NCBI RefSeq assembly: GCF_001598255.1
Contig: NZ_BCYP01000009.1
Location: 1 to 40,543, forward strand
Length of the DNA stretch: 40,543 nt
Direction: 5' to 3'
Origin: Mitsuaria chitosanitabida ATCC BAA-476 = NBRC 102408
Lineage (GTDB): Bacteria > Pseudomonadota > Gammaproteobacteria > Burkholderiales > Burkholderiaceae_C
A program made the position numbers and the translations under genes. Below are positions 17,944 to 25,139 of the stretch, piece after piece. Within the stretch, counting starts at the first letter, position 1, and each line of letters opens with the position of its first letter. Under the pieces are notes generated by a model. That model had not been told where the DNA came from and did not search any database. It was given only the letters and a program-made list of their open reading frames with translations.

Positions 17944-17965
17944 GGGAGAGGGCAGGGGTGAGGGT
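17926..17965 (+). repeat. REP-like intergenic palindrome, copy 2
   Basis: CCCTCTCCCGC-TG-GCGGGAGAGGG, followed by CAGGGGTGAGGGT. It matches the copy at 18-64 in the same orientation. It sits between gspE and gspF inside the operon, where such a stem could change mRNA stability or relative expression. Confidence 0.7.
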
Positions 17966-18013
17966 GGCCCGCAGTACGCCGGTTTCAGGCATGTGGGAAC
18001 GACGGAGGGCGCG

Positions 18014-19222
18014 ATGCCACGATTCCAGTACGAGGCGGCCGACGCGAGCGGCCGGATCCAGTCCGGCGCGCTCGACGCCGATTCCGAGCGCGCCGCGCGG
18101 CTGCAGCTGCGTGAGCGCGGCCTGTCCGCGCTGGGCGTGCGCGAGAGCGCCACGGCGGCGAGTGGCGGCGTGGCCTGGTTATCCCCGCGGCTCGGCGGCG
18201 CCGACCTGTGCTGGGCCACGCGCGAGCTCGCCAGCCTGCTGGGCGCGCGCCTCCCGCTGGAAGCGGCCCTGACCGCCACCATCGAACAGGCCGAACGCAA
18301 GGTCCTCGTGGACGCGCTGACGGCGGTCTGCGACCACGTGCGTGGTGGCATGCGCTTCGCCGATGCACTGGCGCAGCGGCCCCGCGACTTCCCGGCGATC
18401 TACCGCGCGCTGGTCAGCGCGGGCGAGGACTCGGGCGATCTGGCCCGCGTGATGGAGCGGCTGGCCGACTACCTCGAGAACCGGGACCAGCTGCGCGGCA
18501 AGATGCTGACGGCCTTCATCTATCCGGCGGTGGTGGCGCTGGTGTCGGTGGGCATCGTGATCTTCCTGCTCGGCTACGTGGTGCCGCAGGTGGTGAGCGC
18601 GTTCACGCAGGCGCGGCAGGACCTGCCCACGCTGACGCGGGTGATGCTCGACGCCAGCGGCTTCCTGCGCGAGTGGGGCTGGATCGCGGCGGGCGCGATG
18701 GCCGGCGCGGTGGTGGTGGCGCGGCGCGCGCTGCGCGACGCGGGCCGTCGGATGCGTTGGCACGCGGCGTTGCTGCGGGCACCGCTGATCGGCCGCTACG
18801 CGCTGGGCGTGGACACGGCGCGCTTCGCGTCGACGCTGGCCATCCTGATGGACGCGGGCGTGCCGCTGCTGCGCGCGCTGGACGCCGCGCGCGAGACCAT
18901 GAGCAACGACCGCCTGAAGCACTGCGCGGCGGACACCACCGCGCGCGTGCGCGAGGGCGCGCCGCTGGCGGCGGCGCTCAGGCAGCAGCGGCTGTTCCCG
19001 ACGAACCTCGTCCACCTGGTGGCGAGCGGCGAGAAGACCGGCGCGCTGGCGCCGATGCTGGACCGTGCGGCGGCCAACCTGTCGAGGGACCTGGAGCGCC
19101 GCGCCTCGCGGCTCACGGCGCTGCTGGAGCCGCTGATGATCCTGGGCATGGGCGGCGTGGTGATGCTGATCGTGCTGGCGGTCCTGCTGCCGATCATGGA
19201 GATCAACCAGATGGTGCAGTGA
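18014..19222 (+). CDS. gspF: T2SS inner-membrane platform protein GspF
   Basis: The 402-residue polytopic protein has two T2SSF helical domains (about residues 65-190 and 270-390) and three membrane helices (about 170-195, 220-240, 370-395). It starts with the typical FQYEAADASGRIQSGALDADS and contains GEDSGDLARVMERLADYLE and the repeat GEKTGALAPMLDRAA. GspF is the central platform element and docks on GspE. The ATG at 18014 follows GGAGGG at 18004-18009; the GTG at 17993 lacks such a site. Confidence 0.94.
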   Translation: MPRFQYEAADASGRIQSGALDADSERAARLQLRERGLSALGVRESATAASGGVAWLSPRLGGADLCWATRELASLLGARLPLEAALTATIEQAERKVLVDALTAVCDHVRGGMRFADALAQRPRDFPAIYRALVSAGEDSGDLARVMERLADYLENRDQLRGKMLTAFIYPAVVALVSVGIVIFLLGYVVPQVVSAFTQARQDLPTLTRVMLDASGFLREWGWIAAGAMAGAVVVARRALRDAGRRMRWHAALLRAPLIGRYALGVDTARFASTLAILMDAGVPLLRALDAARETMSNDRLKHCAADTTARVREGAPLAAALRQQRLFPTNLVHLVASGEKTGALAPMLDRAAANLSRDLERRASRLTALLEPLMILGMGGVVMLIVLAVLLPIMEINQMVQ

Positions 19223-19544
19223 CGCGGGAGCGTCGCGATCCGGGCGTTCTCACGAGCGAATCGCCGGTGTTCGGGAGGATCGCGCCGGCTCGGCGTGAGG
19301 AAGCCGATGGGCAGGCGTCGGGACGGGATGAATGCTCCGGTGAACGGGGCCGGATCCTGGGGAGTCTTGTGGGGCTCGGCGTCACCGGCGAAACGAAGAA
19401 TGACTTCGTCGTCAAACGAATGGCGATGCGCCGGAGAGAGCCGGCGTGCTTCAAGCAGCAGAGGGACCAGCCGGTGTGCCCGCAGAGGGAGGTCGGCCAG
19501 GTCCAGGTCTCATCCACTTACCTGGTTTGTTCAAGGAGCATCCA
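19223..19544. other. Gene-free stretch upstream of the DING protein gene
   Basis: No convincing gene is seen in these 322 bases. Three features stand out. First, GAAAC (19390-19394), 15 bases, then CGTCAAA (19410-19416), resembles a generic ECF promoter but not the three-copy motif found elsewhere in this window. Second, a small hairpin CCAGGT...ACCTGG (19503-19525) lies just before the ribosome-binding site. Third, AAGGAG is at 19533-19538. No clear Pho box could be found by eye. Confidence 0.5.
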
Positions 19545-20765
19545 ATGCAATTCGCGAAAGTCAAACTGAGCAGCCTGGCCATCGCCGCCGGCCTGATGGT
19601 CGTCGCCGGTGCCGCTTCGGCGCAAGCGGTGACCTCGGGCGGCGCGACGCTGCCGCAGCAGCTGTACACCGACATCTTCACCAACGGCCCCATCCAAGGC
19701 GTGTGGAGCTACAACGGCACCGGCAGCGGCACGGGCAAGACGGCCTTCCTGACGAACAACGCCTCGCTGTTCGGCAAGACCGGCACGGTGCACATCGTCG
19801 GCAGCGATTCCGCGCTGACCTCGGCCGAAGTCACCACCTACAACAGCGCCTACAACACGGGCGCGTCCTCGACGGTCGCCAACTACGGTCGTCTGGTGCA
19901 GATCCCCGCCGTCGCCACCCCGGTGCTGCTGGGCTACAAGGAAACCGGCGTCACGGCTCTGAACCTGACGACCGAGCAAGTCTGCCGCGTCTACGCGTAC
20001 GACGCGAACTTCCGCACCTGGGACAAGGTCGCGACCGTCGCCGATGACGGCGCCAATGGCAGCACCAACCCGATCCAGGTGGTGTTCCGCACGGACACCA
20101 GCGGCACGACCGAACTGCTGTCGCGCTTCCTGAACGCGGCTTGCGGCCCGTACCTGCCCGCCGGCAAGTCGTTCACGATCTCCAACAACTTCAAGACGGT
20201 TGTGGCGAGCGCCCAGTCCCTGACGGCGGCCGATGACGCGAACGGCGACGGTCTGCCCGACGCCTGGGTTGGCGCGACCGGCAGCTCCGGCGTGAGCAGC
20301 GCGCTGGCGACGGACCACCGCCTGGGCTACGTGAGCCCGGACCCGGTCTACACCGGCAGCTCCAACAGCAACGTCGCCCGGATCAACACCTTCCTGCCGA
20401 CGGCCGCGTCGATCCAATCCGCGATCAGCGCGATCACGCCTCCCGCCACGGCGCTCGCCCGTGCCAACCCGCTGAACTGGGTGCCGGCCTACGCCGTCCC
20501 GACCGGCGCGTACCCGATCTACGGCACCACCAACCTGGTGCTGGGTCAGTGCTACGCCGGTGGCATCGGCGCCGGCACGTCGGCCGCCGCCGTCAAGGAC
20601 TTCGTGACCAAGCTGAACAACGGCACGTACGACAGCAAGATCGCGTCGCACAACTTCGTGAAGCTGCCGGCCAACTGGAACACGGCCATCCAGCAAGCGT
20701 TCCTGACCTCCGGCAGCACGCTGGAGATCGGCGCCACGTCCGTCTGCGCCGGCATCGGCCGCTGA
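19545..20765 (+). CDS. DING/PstS-like phosphate-binding protein, candidate T2SS substrate
   Basis: The 406-residue protein has a signal peptide ending near ASAQA. Its mature N-terminus, SGGATLPQQLYTDIF, is that of the DING family (GGGATLPQxLY), which are PstS-like phosphate-binding proteins. DING hallmarks continue through the protein: VGSDSALT, QIPAVATPV, IQVVFRTDTSGTTELLSRFLNAACG, LGYVSPD, NPLNWVPAYAVPTGAYPIYGTTNLVLGQCY and PANWNTAIQQAFLTSG. In P. aeruginosa the DING protein LapA is an alkaline phosphatase secreted by the Hxc T2SS and encoded beside it, so this protein is plausibly the main cargo here. The start is fixed by AAGGAG six bases upstream. An alternative role is a periplasmic phosphate binder. 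Confidence 0.9.
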   Translation: MQFAKVKLSSLAIAAGLMVVAGAASAQAVTSGGATLPQQLYTDIFTNGPIQGVWSYNGTGSGTGKTAFLTNNASLFGKTGTVHIVGSDSALTSAEVTTYNSAYNTGASSTVANYGRLVQIPAVATPVLLGYKETGVTALNLTTEQVCRVYAYDANFRTWDKVATVADDGANGSTNPIQVVFRTDTSGTTELLSRFLNAACGPYLPAGKSFTISNNFKTVVASAQSLTAADDANGDGLPDAWVGATGSSGVSSALATDHRLGYVSPDPVYTGSSNSNVARINTFLPTAASIQSAISAITPPATALARANPLNWVPAYAVPTGAYPIYGTTNLVLGQCYAGGIGAGTSAAAVKDFVTKLNNGTYDSKIASHNFVKLPANWNTAIQQAFLTSGSTLEIGATSVCAGIGR

Positions 20766-20779
20766 TCGGCGACTGCTGA

Positions 20780-20810
20780 GAAGGGGCCGTCCGGGAGGAT
20801 CCGCCCCTTC
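20780..20810 (+). terminator. Hairpin after the DING protein gene
   Basis: GAAGGGGC (20780-20787) pairs with GCCCCTTC (20803-20810) around a 15-base loop that can fold further. It lies 14 bases after the stop codon and has no T-tract. Confidence 0.6.
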
Positions 20811-20820
20811 CCGCACCACG

Positions 20821-20852
20821 AGCCAGGCCAGGTCCTCCCGACCCGCCTGGCT
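20821..20852. terminator. Second hairpin, possibly bidirectional
   Basis: AGCCAGGC (20821-20828) pairs with GCCTGGCT (20845-20852), followed by TCTCTC. It lies between the convergent DING gene and gspJ. Confidence 0.55.
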
Positions 20853-20970
20853 TCTCTCATGGCGAAGCGACCATCATCGTGTTGGAGCGGGGGGATCGTG
20901 TGCCGCACCGCGTCGCGATCGCGGCCACGTGGTGGAGCACCGCGACCCGCACGCGGCGCGGGACGCGCGC

Positions 20971-21711
20971 TCACTGCAAGGCGATCGCCTGCCGGTAACG
21001 CAGCACCGGTCCGGCGCCGCGGCGCATCGCCAGCGTGATCTCCAGGCCCGAGGCCGAGGCGCGCACCGGATTCGCGGCGGGCAGCGGCTGCCACCCCTTC
21101 TCCGGCTCCCACGCCCGCACGTCGAAGGCCGTGATGTCGGCCAGGACCGCGACCCGCGCCTCGGGGCGGGGCACCGGCAGCGGATACGAGGCCGACGGTG
21201 AGCCCGCCGCGCGGAAGAGCGTCCCGTCCTGCATCCACCACTGCACGCGCTGCCATTGGCCGGGCGCGGCCGGGGCCGCGCGGACGAGCTCGAACCGCAA
21301 GGGGATGGACGTCGGTCGAGTCGCGGTCATGCCCGACGGGAGCAGCGCGACGAGCGTCGGCATCTGCGGCGGCGGCGCGGCACCGCGACCGGCCGCCGTT
21401 CCCGTCGCGGCGGTCGCCGTGCCCGGCACGCCGGCCGCGGCCGGGGCGGCGGGGTCAGGACTTGCCTGATCGAGGGCGACCGACGGCAGTTCCACCGTGG
21501 AGCGCCAGGCCACGTCGCGCTCGATCTGCTGGAGCGCGCGCATCAGCTGCACCGACTGCGCGGATCGCTCCTCCAGTCGCGCGTTCGTGCGGCTCATGCT
21601 GTCCAGCCCGCGCCAGGCCATCAGGCTCAGCACCGCCATGATGACGATCGCGATCATCACCTCGATGAGCGTGAAGCCTCGGACGTCCGATTGCGCATGC
21701 TCTCCGTTCAT
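20971..21711 (-). CDS. gspJ: T2SS minor pseudopilin GspJ
   Basis: The 246-residue protein has a short leader cut after Gly12 (VRG/FTLIEVMIAIVIMAVLSLMAW) with Glu at +5. The conserved GspJ stretches RGLDSMSRTNARLEE and ALQQIERDVAWRS follow. It belongs to the pseudopilus tip complex with GspI and GspK. A Pro/Ala/Thr-rich insert (about residues 80-115) is unusual. The start at 21711 overlaps the gspI stop (ATGA). The longer frame to 21840 lies within gspI. Confidence 0.92.
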   Translation of the reverse strand: MNGEHAQSDVRGFTLIEVMIAIVIMAVLSLMAWRGLDSMSRTNARLEERSAQSVQLMRALQQIERDVAWRSTVELPSVALDQASPDPAAPAAAGVPGTATAATGTAAGRGAAPPPQMPTLVALLPSGMTATRPTSIPLRFELVRAAPAAPGQWQRVQWWMQDGTLFRAAGSPSASYPLPVPRPEARVAVLADITAFDVRAWEPEKGWQPLPAANPVRASASGLEITLAMRRGAGPVLRYRQAIALQ

Positions 21712-22115
21712 CGCTGCTTCTCCGCGATCCGTGTCGCCAGCGTGGCGAGCGGTCCGTCGCCGCGCTCGGAGCGATCCGCGCGGACCGCGATCGACACCGA
21801 TCGCAGGCCGCCCTCGGCCGCGCCGATCGTCACGTCGCACACGAAGGCCTGATCGGCCTGCGGGCAGGGCACGCGGCGCTGGCCAGGGGGCGGCAGCGCG
21901 TCCATCTGCAGCTCGTTGAGGCAGTTCTGCGCCGACAGCATCGCCAGCGACTTGGCCTCGACGAGGCCGAGGTTGCCCGTCGTCTGGCTGGTGAGCCGCA
22001 CGAAGGCCGCCAGGGCGATGCTCACGATCGCGAGCGCGATCAGCACTTCGATCAGGGTGAAGCCGAGGGGGCGGGCCGGGCCACCGGCGTGACCGGCGCG
22101 CGTGACGCGGCTCAT
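21708..22115 (-). CDS. gspI: T2SS minor pseudopilin GspI
   Basis: The 135-residue protein has a leader rich in Gly/Arg/Pro and then LG/FTLIEVLIALAIVSIALAAFVRL, with Glu at +5. The following QNCLNELQMD matches the GspI pattern (A.NL..E...). The start at 22115 is preferred because its ATG overlaps the gspH stop (ATGA), the same arrangement as between the other genes of this block; an ATG at 22133 would add six residues. A pair of cysteines near residues 84 and 93 may form a disulphide. Confidence 0.9.
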   Translation of the reverse strand: MSRVTRAGHAGGPARPLGFTLIEVLIALAIVSIALAAFVRLTSQTTGNLGLVEAKSLAMLSAQNCLNELQMDALPPPGQRRVPCPQADQAFVCDVTIGAAEGGLRSVSIAVRADRSERGDGPLATLATRIAEKQR

Positions 22116-22723
22116 GCGACCCCGGCGTCCCACGTCGGTGCCGTGCCGACCGCCTTGGCCGTCAGCGCCGGACGCCCGGCTCGACGGACCGTGGCGGGCG
22201 AGGTCTCGTCGGGGATCGGCCGGGCCTGTCCGATCTCGAACCGGCCCGTCGCATCCCGCTCGACCGTGATGGCGTAGCCACCCTGGCGCAGCTCGACGGT
22301 CAGCGGATCACCCACCCATTCCGAGGTCAGTAGCAGCGGTGTCGCCGGGATCACCTGGACGGTCCCGGCGCGCCAGCGGCGCGGCCGCAGCGCCTCGTCG
22401 CGATCGAAGCGGTCGAGCTCGCCCGCGGTCGTGACCACGGGCACGACGCTGTCCGGCGCCGCCGTCCAGGTCCCGCGCGCGAACTGGTAGCCGTCGCCGC
22501 GTGCCTCCCAGGCGATCACGCGGCCGTCGATGCGGACCTCCTGCTGCGCGGCCGCCAGCCGCTGCGCCAGCTCGCGTGCGTCCAGCCGCAGCGCCGCCGC
22601 CGGATCGGGCGCGATGCTCAGCGAGATGGCGGCCGTCGCGATGCCGATGATGACCAGCACCACCATCACCTCGATCAGCGTGAAGCCGCGCGCGCGGCCT
22701 CGCGGACTTGTTGTCGGATCCAT
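22112..22723 (-). CDS. gspH: T2SS minor pseudopilin GspH
   Basis: The 203-residue protein has a leader cut after Gly13 (RARG/FTLIEVMVVLVIIGIATAAISL) with Glu at +5. The family segment LRLDARELAQRLAAAQQEVRIDGRVIAWE comes next. GspH links the tip complex to the GspG shaft. It is the first gene of the reverse block H-I-J, and all three overlap by ATGA. It diverges from gspC, with 188 bases between the starts. Confidence 0.92.
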   Translation of the reverse strand: MDPTTSPRGRARGFTLIEVMVVLVIIGIATAAISLSIAPDPAAALRLDARELAQRLAAAQQEVRIDGRVIAWEARGDGYQFARGTWTAAPDSVVPVVTTAGELDRFDRDEALRPRRWRAGTVQVIPATPLLLTSEWVGDPLTVELRQGGYAITVERDATGRFEIGQARPIPDETSPATVRRAGRPALTAKAVGTAPTWDAGVA

Positions 22724-22798
22724 CGGGAAAGCGCGAGCGGCCTGCGCTCGCGTCCGTTCGATTGCGTGAGCCGCCCAGCGTAGATCCGCTATATGGCG

Positions 22799-22824
22799 AT
22801 GACATGAAGCGCTGACACGAATCG
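22799..22824. promoter_or_regulatory. Candidate operator: 13-bp tandem repeat between gspH and gspC
   Basis: ATGACATGAAGCG is directly followed by CTGACACGAATCG (10 of 13 identical), in the divergent intergenic region. Each unit holds TGACA, the complement of the TGTCA core of a Pho box half-site. The period is 13, not the 11 expected for PhoB. Nearby at 22787-22798 there is an imperfect palindrome, CGCTATATGGCG, that could hold -10 elements for both directions. Confidence 0.4.
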
Positions 22825-22911
22825 CTCATGTGGCTCTGCTATCACTCGGCCTCTTGCGGACACGGCGCCAATGCCGGCCGCATGCATGGATGGTCAAGGA
22901 GGACATGCCAC

Positions 22912-23403
22912 ATGCCCCACTTCTTCGATGGGATCAACGCATTCCGAGGATCCCAGGGATCGGCGAATGCCGGGTCGACACGACGCCGCTCCGCGCTGAT
23001 CGCGCACGCGCTTGGCCTGGCCGCGGTCGTGGCGGTCACCGCCTGCTGGGCGAGCCGCCTGCACCCGCCGGCGCCGGCCGCCGTGGCGGCCGAGGCGCCA
23101 GCGCCGATCCGCATCCCCGACGACCCGGCCGCCGGTGCCGTGGCGGCCTGGATCGGACCGGGTCAGGTGCGCATCGACGTCGCTGTGATGGGACTCGCGA
23201 TCCGCGAGGGCCGCGCCGTCGCGCTGCTGCGCGTCAACGACGAGCCGCCGAGGCCCTACGTCGTCGGCGAGCAGATCACCCGTGGCACGACGCTTGCCGC
23301 GGTCCACGCCGACGGCGTGACCCTCGAGCGCGACGGCCAGCGACGCCGCGTCGCGGCGCCCGGGCAAGCGCTGGACACGACGGGCCTGACGCGCGTGCGC
23401 TGA
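22912..23403 (+). CDS. gspC: T2SS protein GspC, short form without PDZ domain
   Basis: The 163-residue bitopic protein has a basic N-terminus, a membrane helix (about residues 28-46) and a Pro/Ala linker. The homology region HR follows (about 85-155, with VRIDVAVMGLAIREGRAVALLRVNDEPPRPYVVGEQI). HR binds the N0 domain of the secretin and links the inner platform to the outer-membrane channel. The PDZ or coiled-coil region of long GspC proteins is missing, as in HxcP. The start is fixed by AAGGAGGA at 22897-22904; the longer frame from 22828 is rejected. Confidence 0.87.
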   Translation: MPHFFDGINAFRGSQGSANAGSTRRRSALIAHALGLAAVVAVTACWASRLHPPAPAAVAAEAPAPIRIPDDPAAGAVAAWIGPGQVRIDVAVMGLAIREGRAVALLRVNDEPPRPYVVGEQITRGTTLAAVHADGVTLERDGQRRRVAAPGQALDTTGLTRVR

Positions 23404-23453
23404 GCCTCGGATGGCCCGTTCGACTGCAAAGGCCCTCCCGCCGGAGCGTGCTT

Positions 23454-23484
23454 GCTGCGGGTTCGACGCGGCTCGTTCGTCTGG
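23454..23484 (+). promoter_or_regulatory. Candidate ECF-sigma promoter 1 (upstream of DUF772 gene)
   Basis: GCTGCGGGTT (23454-23463), exactly 14 bases, then CGTCTGG (23478-23484). The two blocks and their spacing match those at 25738 and 26930. CGTC is the usual -10 core for many ECF sigma factors. It would give a leader of about 70 bases to the gene at 23562. Confidence 0.6.
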
Positions 23485-23561
23485 ATAGGGAGTGGCACAC
23501 CGTGGCGAGATCGCTTGTTGTCCGCCGGCCGGTCGGCCACCTTCAGGGATGGAGGAAGTGA

Positions 23562-24338
23562 ATGGGAAGAAAGAGGCTGAGACCCGATGTCCCAAATGAC
23601 TACATGCAGGGCGTCTCCATGCAGACGCTGGACAAGGAGTTGTCCCGGCATGTGGAGATCGCGCGGACCAAGCCGGTCCCCGTCGATCGCTATGGGGTGC
23701 CTTGGGTCTGGATCGTGTCGCATCCGCTGTGGATGGCGGCCGATCACCTGAAGTCCTTCGTGCCGGAGGACCACCCGCTGGTCACCCTGCGCGAAGCCAT
23801 CGACAGCACGCTGGCCTACGAAGGCCTGTTCATGACCGAACTGACCCGCCAGTGCGCCAGCGGGCTCGACGCCCGCATGATCACGCGCGCCTGGCTGCTG
23901 CAGGTCGTGTACTCGCTGTCGGACCCGCGACGCGTCCGCGAGGGTCTGGTCTACAACATGCTCTGGCGTTGGTTCGTCGGTTACCTGCTGCGCTCCGAGG
24001 CGCTGCCCGAGGTCGAGGCCTTCGTGCGCGACCTCAACACCGTCGCCAGCCATCCGCACGTGATCGACATCGTCCACCGCTGCCTCAACACCGGCGCGAT
24101 GCTGCATGTGGACAGCGAGGAGTTCCGCATCAATCGCGGTCTGCTCCATGCCCTGCGCATGCAGCATGCCGACGGGCCGGTCGGCGCGGCGGGCGCGGTC
24201 GTCGGCAACGGCGGTCGCGGCGGTCCGATGGGATCGGCGCCGTCGGTCGGATCGGTGGGTGCCCTCGGCGCGATCGGCCCGGTCGTCGGCCCCGTCGGCA
24301 GACCGAACGAGCAGGGAGGCCGCGCCATGCTCGGGTAA
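23562..24338 (+). CDS. Stand-alone transposase DUF772-domain protein (domesticated?)
   Basis: The 258-residue protein resembles the N-terminal DNA-binding DUF772 domain of IS5/IS1182-type transposases at about residues 68-170 (HPLVTLREAID, ITRAWLLQVVYSLSD, VREGLVYNMLWRWFVGY). The DDE nuclease domain that should follow is absent. Instead there is a helical stretch to about residue 205, then a Gly/Val/Pro-rich low-complexity tail. No inverted repeats or target duplication are seen at its ends. GGAGG at 23551-23555 supports the start. Its promoter candidate matches those of the anti-sigma and haemagglutinin genes, suggesting exaptation as a regulator or accessory factor. A decayed transposase is the alternative. 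Confidence 0.75.
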   Translation: MGRKRLRPDVPNDYMQGVSMQTLDKELSRHVEIARTKPVPVDRYGVPWVWIVSHPLWMAADHLKSFVPEDHPLVTLREAIDSTLAYEGLFMTELTRQCASGLDARMITRAWLLQVVYSLSDPRRVREGLVYNMLWRWFVGYLLRSEALPEVEAFVRDLNTVASHPHVIDIVHRCLNTGAMLHVDSEEFRINRGLLHALRMQHADGPVGAAGAVVGNGGRGGPMGSAPSVGSVGALGAIGPVVGPVGRPNEQGGRAMLG

Positions 24339-24452
24339 TCCCTGTCGGATAAACGCGGGCGCGCTCGCACGCGATTCGCGGCTTCGTCATCGGGTCGCAA
24401 CGTAAGGACGGAAACATCCCTCTCTTTTGAAGAGGGTTCCCCTGGCGTGCTG

Positions 24453-25139
24453 ATGCGATCCGCGGCCTGCGCTTGCGCACTGTCCTTCGCCGGCGCCCCC
24501 GCGCCCGCGGCGGGGCCCGGCCCATGGCCGACCTCGGCGGTCCCCAATCGGCAGGACCCGCTGGACTTCGACATTCCCGGGCAGGACCTGGCCGCGGCGC
24601 TGGAGCGCTACGCCGTTGTCGCCGACCAGACCGTCCTCTTCAGCGACGAGCTGGTCTCGCGCCGCCGCAGCGCCGGTGTGCGCGGCCGCTACACGCCGCG
24701 CGAGGCGCTGGACCTGCTGCTGATGGGCACCCGGCTGCGCGCCGAGCGTGTCGGCAACGGCACGCAATCCTCCTTCGTGCTGCGGGTGCTCGACGACGAG
24801 CCCGGGCCCGAGCTCCCCCAGGCCGCCAACGACCGCCGCTACGACGGCCTCGTGCAGCGCCGCGTCTGGGAGGCGCTGTGCGCCAACGGACAGACCGCGC
24901 CGGGGCGCTATCGCGCGGTGCTGATGCTCGAGGTCGACGCGAGCGGCCGTCTGGTCGCGCCCCGGCTGGTGGCGACGACGGGCAGCGCCTCGCGCGACCA
25001 GGCCATCGTGGCGACGCTGCACGGCCTGCGGCTGGGCGCCGCGCCGCCGCCGCGCCTGGCCCAGCCGCTGGCGCTGGTCATCCTGCCGCGCGCCGGCAGC
25101 GAGGCGACGGCCTGTCCCGACGGCGGAGCGCGGCCATGA
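24453..25139 (+). CDS. STN-domain signalling protein without beta-barrel (VreA-like)
   Basis: The 228-residue exported protein has a short signal peptide and then an STN (secretin/TonB N-terminal) domain (about residues 38-113: LDFDIPGQDLAAALERYAVVADQTVLFSDELV, YTPREALDLLLMGTRL). A TonB C-terminal-like region follows (about 143-212: YRAVLMLEVDASGRLVAPRLV...GSASRDQAIVATL). In cell-surface signalling, STN domains of TonB-dependent receptors signal to FecR-type anti-sigma factors. Here there is no receptor barrel, as in P. aeruginosa VreA. The stop overlaps the sigma gene start (ATGA). A GTG at 24447 is an alternative start. Directly upstream (24416-24434) lies a weak CCCTCT/AGAGGG hairpin. Confidence 0.8.
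   Translation: MRSAACACALSFAGAPAPAAGPGPWPTSAVPNRQDPLDFDIPGQDLAAALERYAVVADQTVLFSDELVSRRRSAGVRGRYTPREALDLLLMGTRLRAERVGNGTQSSFVLRVLDDEPGPELPQAANDRRYDGLVQRRVWEALCANGQTAPGRYRAVLMLEVDASGRLVAPRLVATTGSASRDQAIVATLHGLRLGAAPPPRLAQPLALVILPRAGSEATACPDGGARP

Noticed and set aside
19223-19544. Pho box upstream of the DING gene
   Set aside because: No pair of CTGTCAT-like half-sites at an 11-base period is visible, although phosphate control would be expected by analogy.
23562-24338. Intact insertion sequence
   Set aside because: The DDE domain is missing, and no terminal inverted repeats or target duplications are visible around the gene.
24378-24407. Fourth copy of the ECF promoter motif upstream of the STN gene (GCGGCTT, 16 nt, CGTAAGG)
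   Set aside because: The spacer is two bases longer, the first block is incomplete, and the -10 core is CGTA rather than CGTC. It is too weak to count with the other three.
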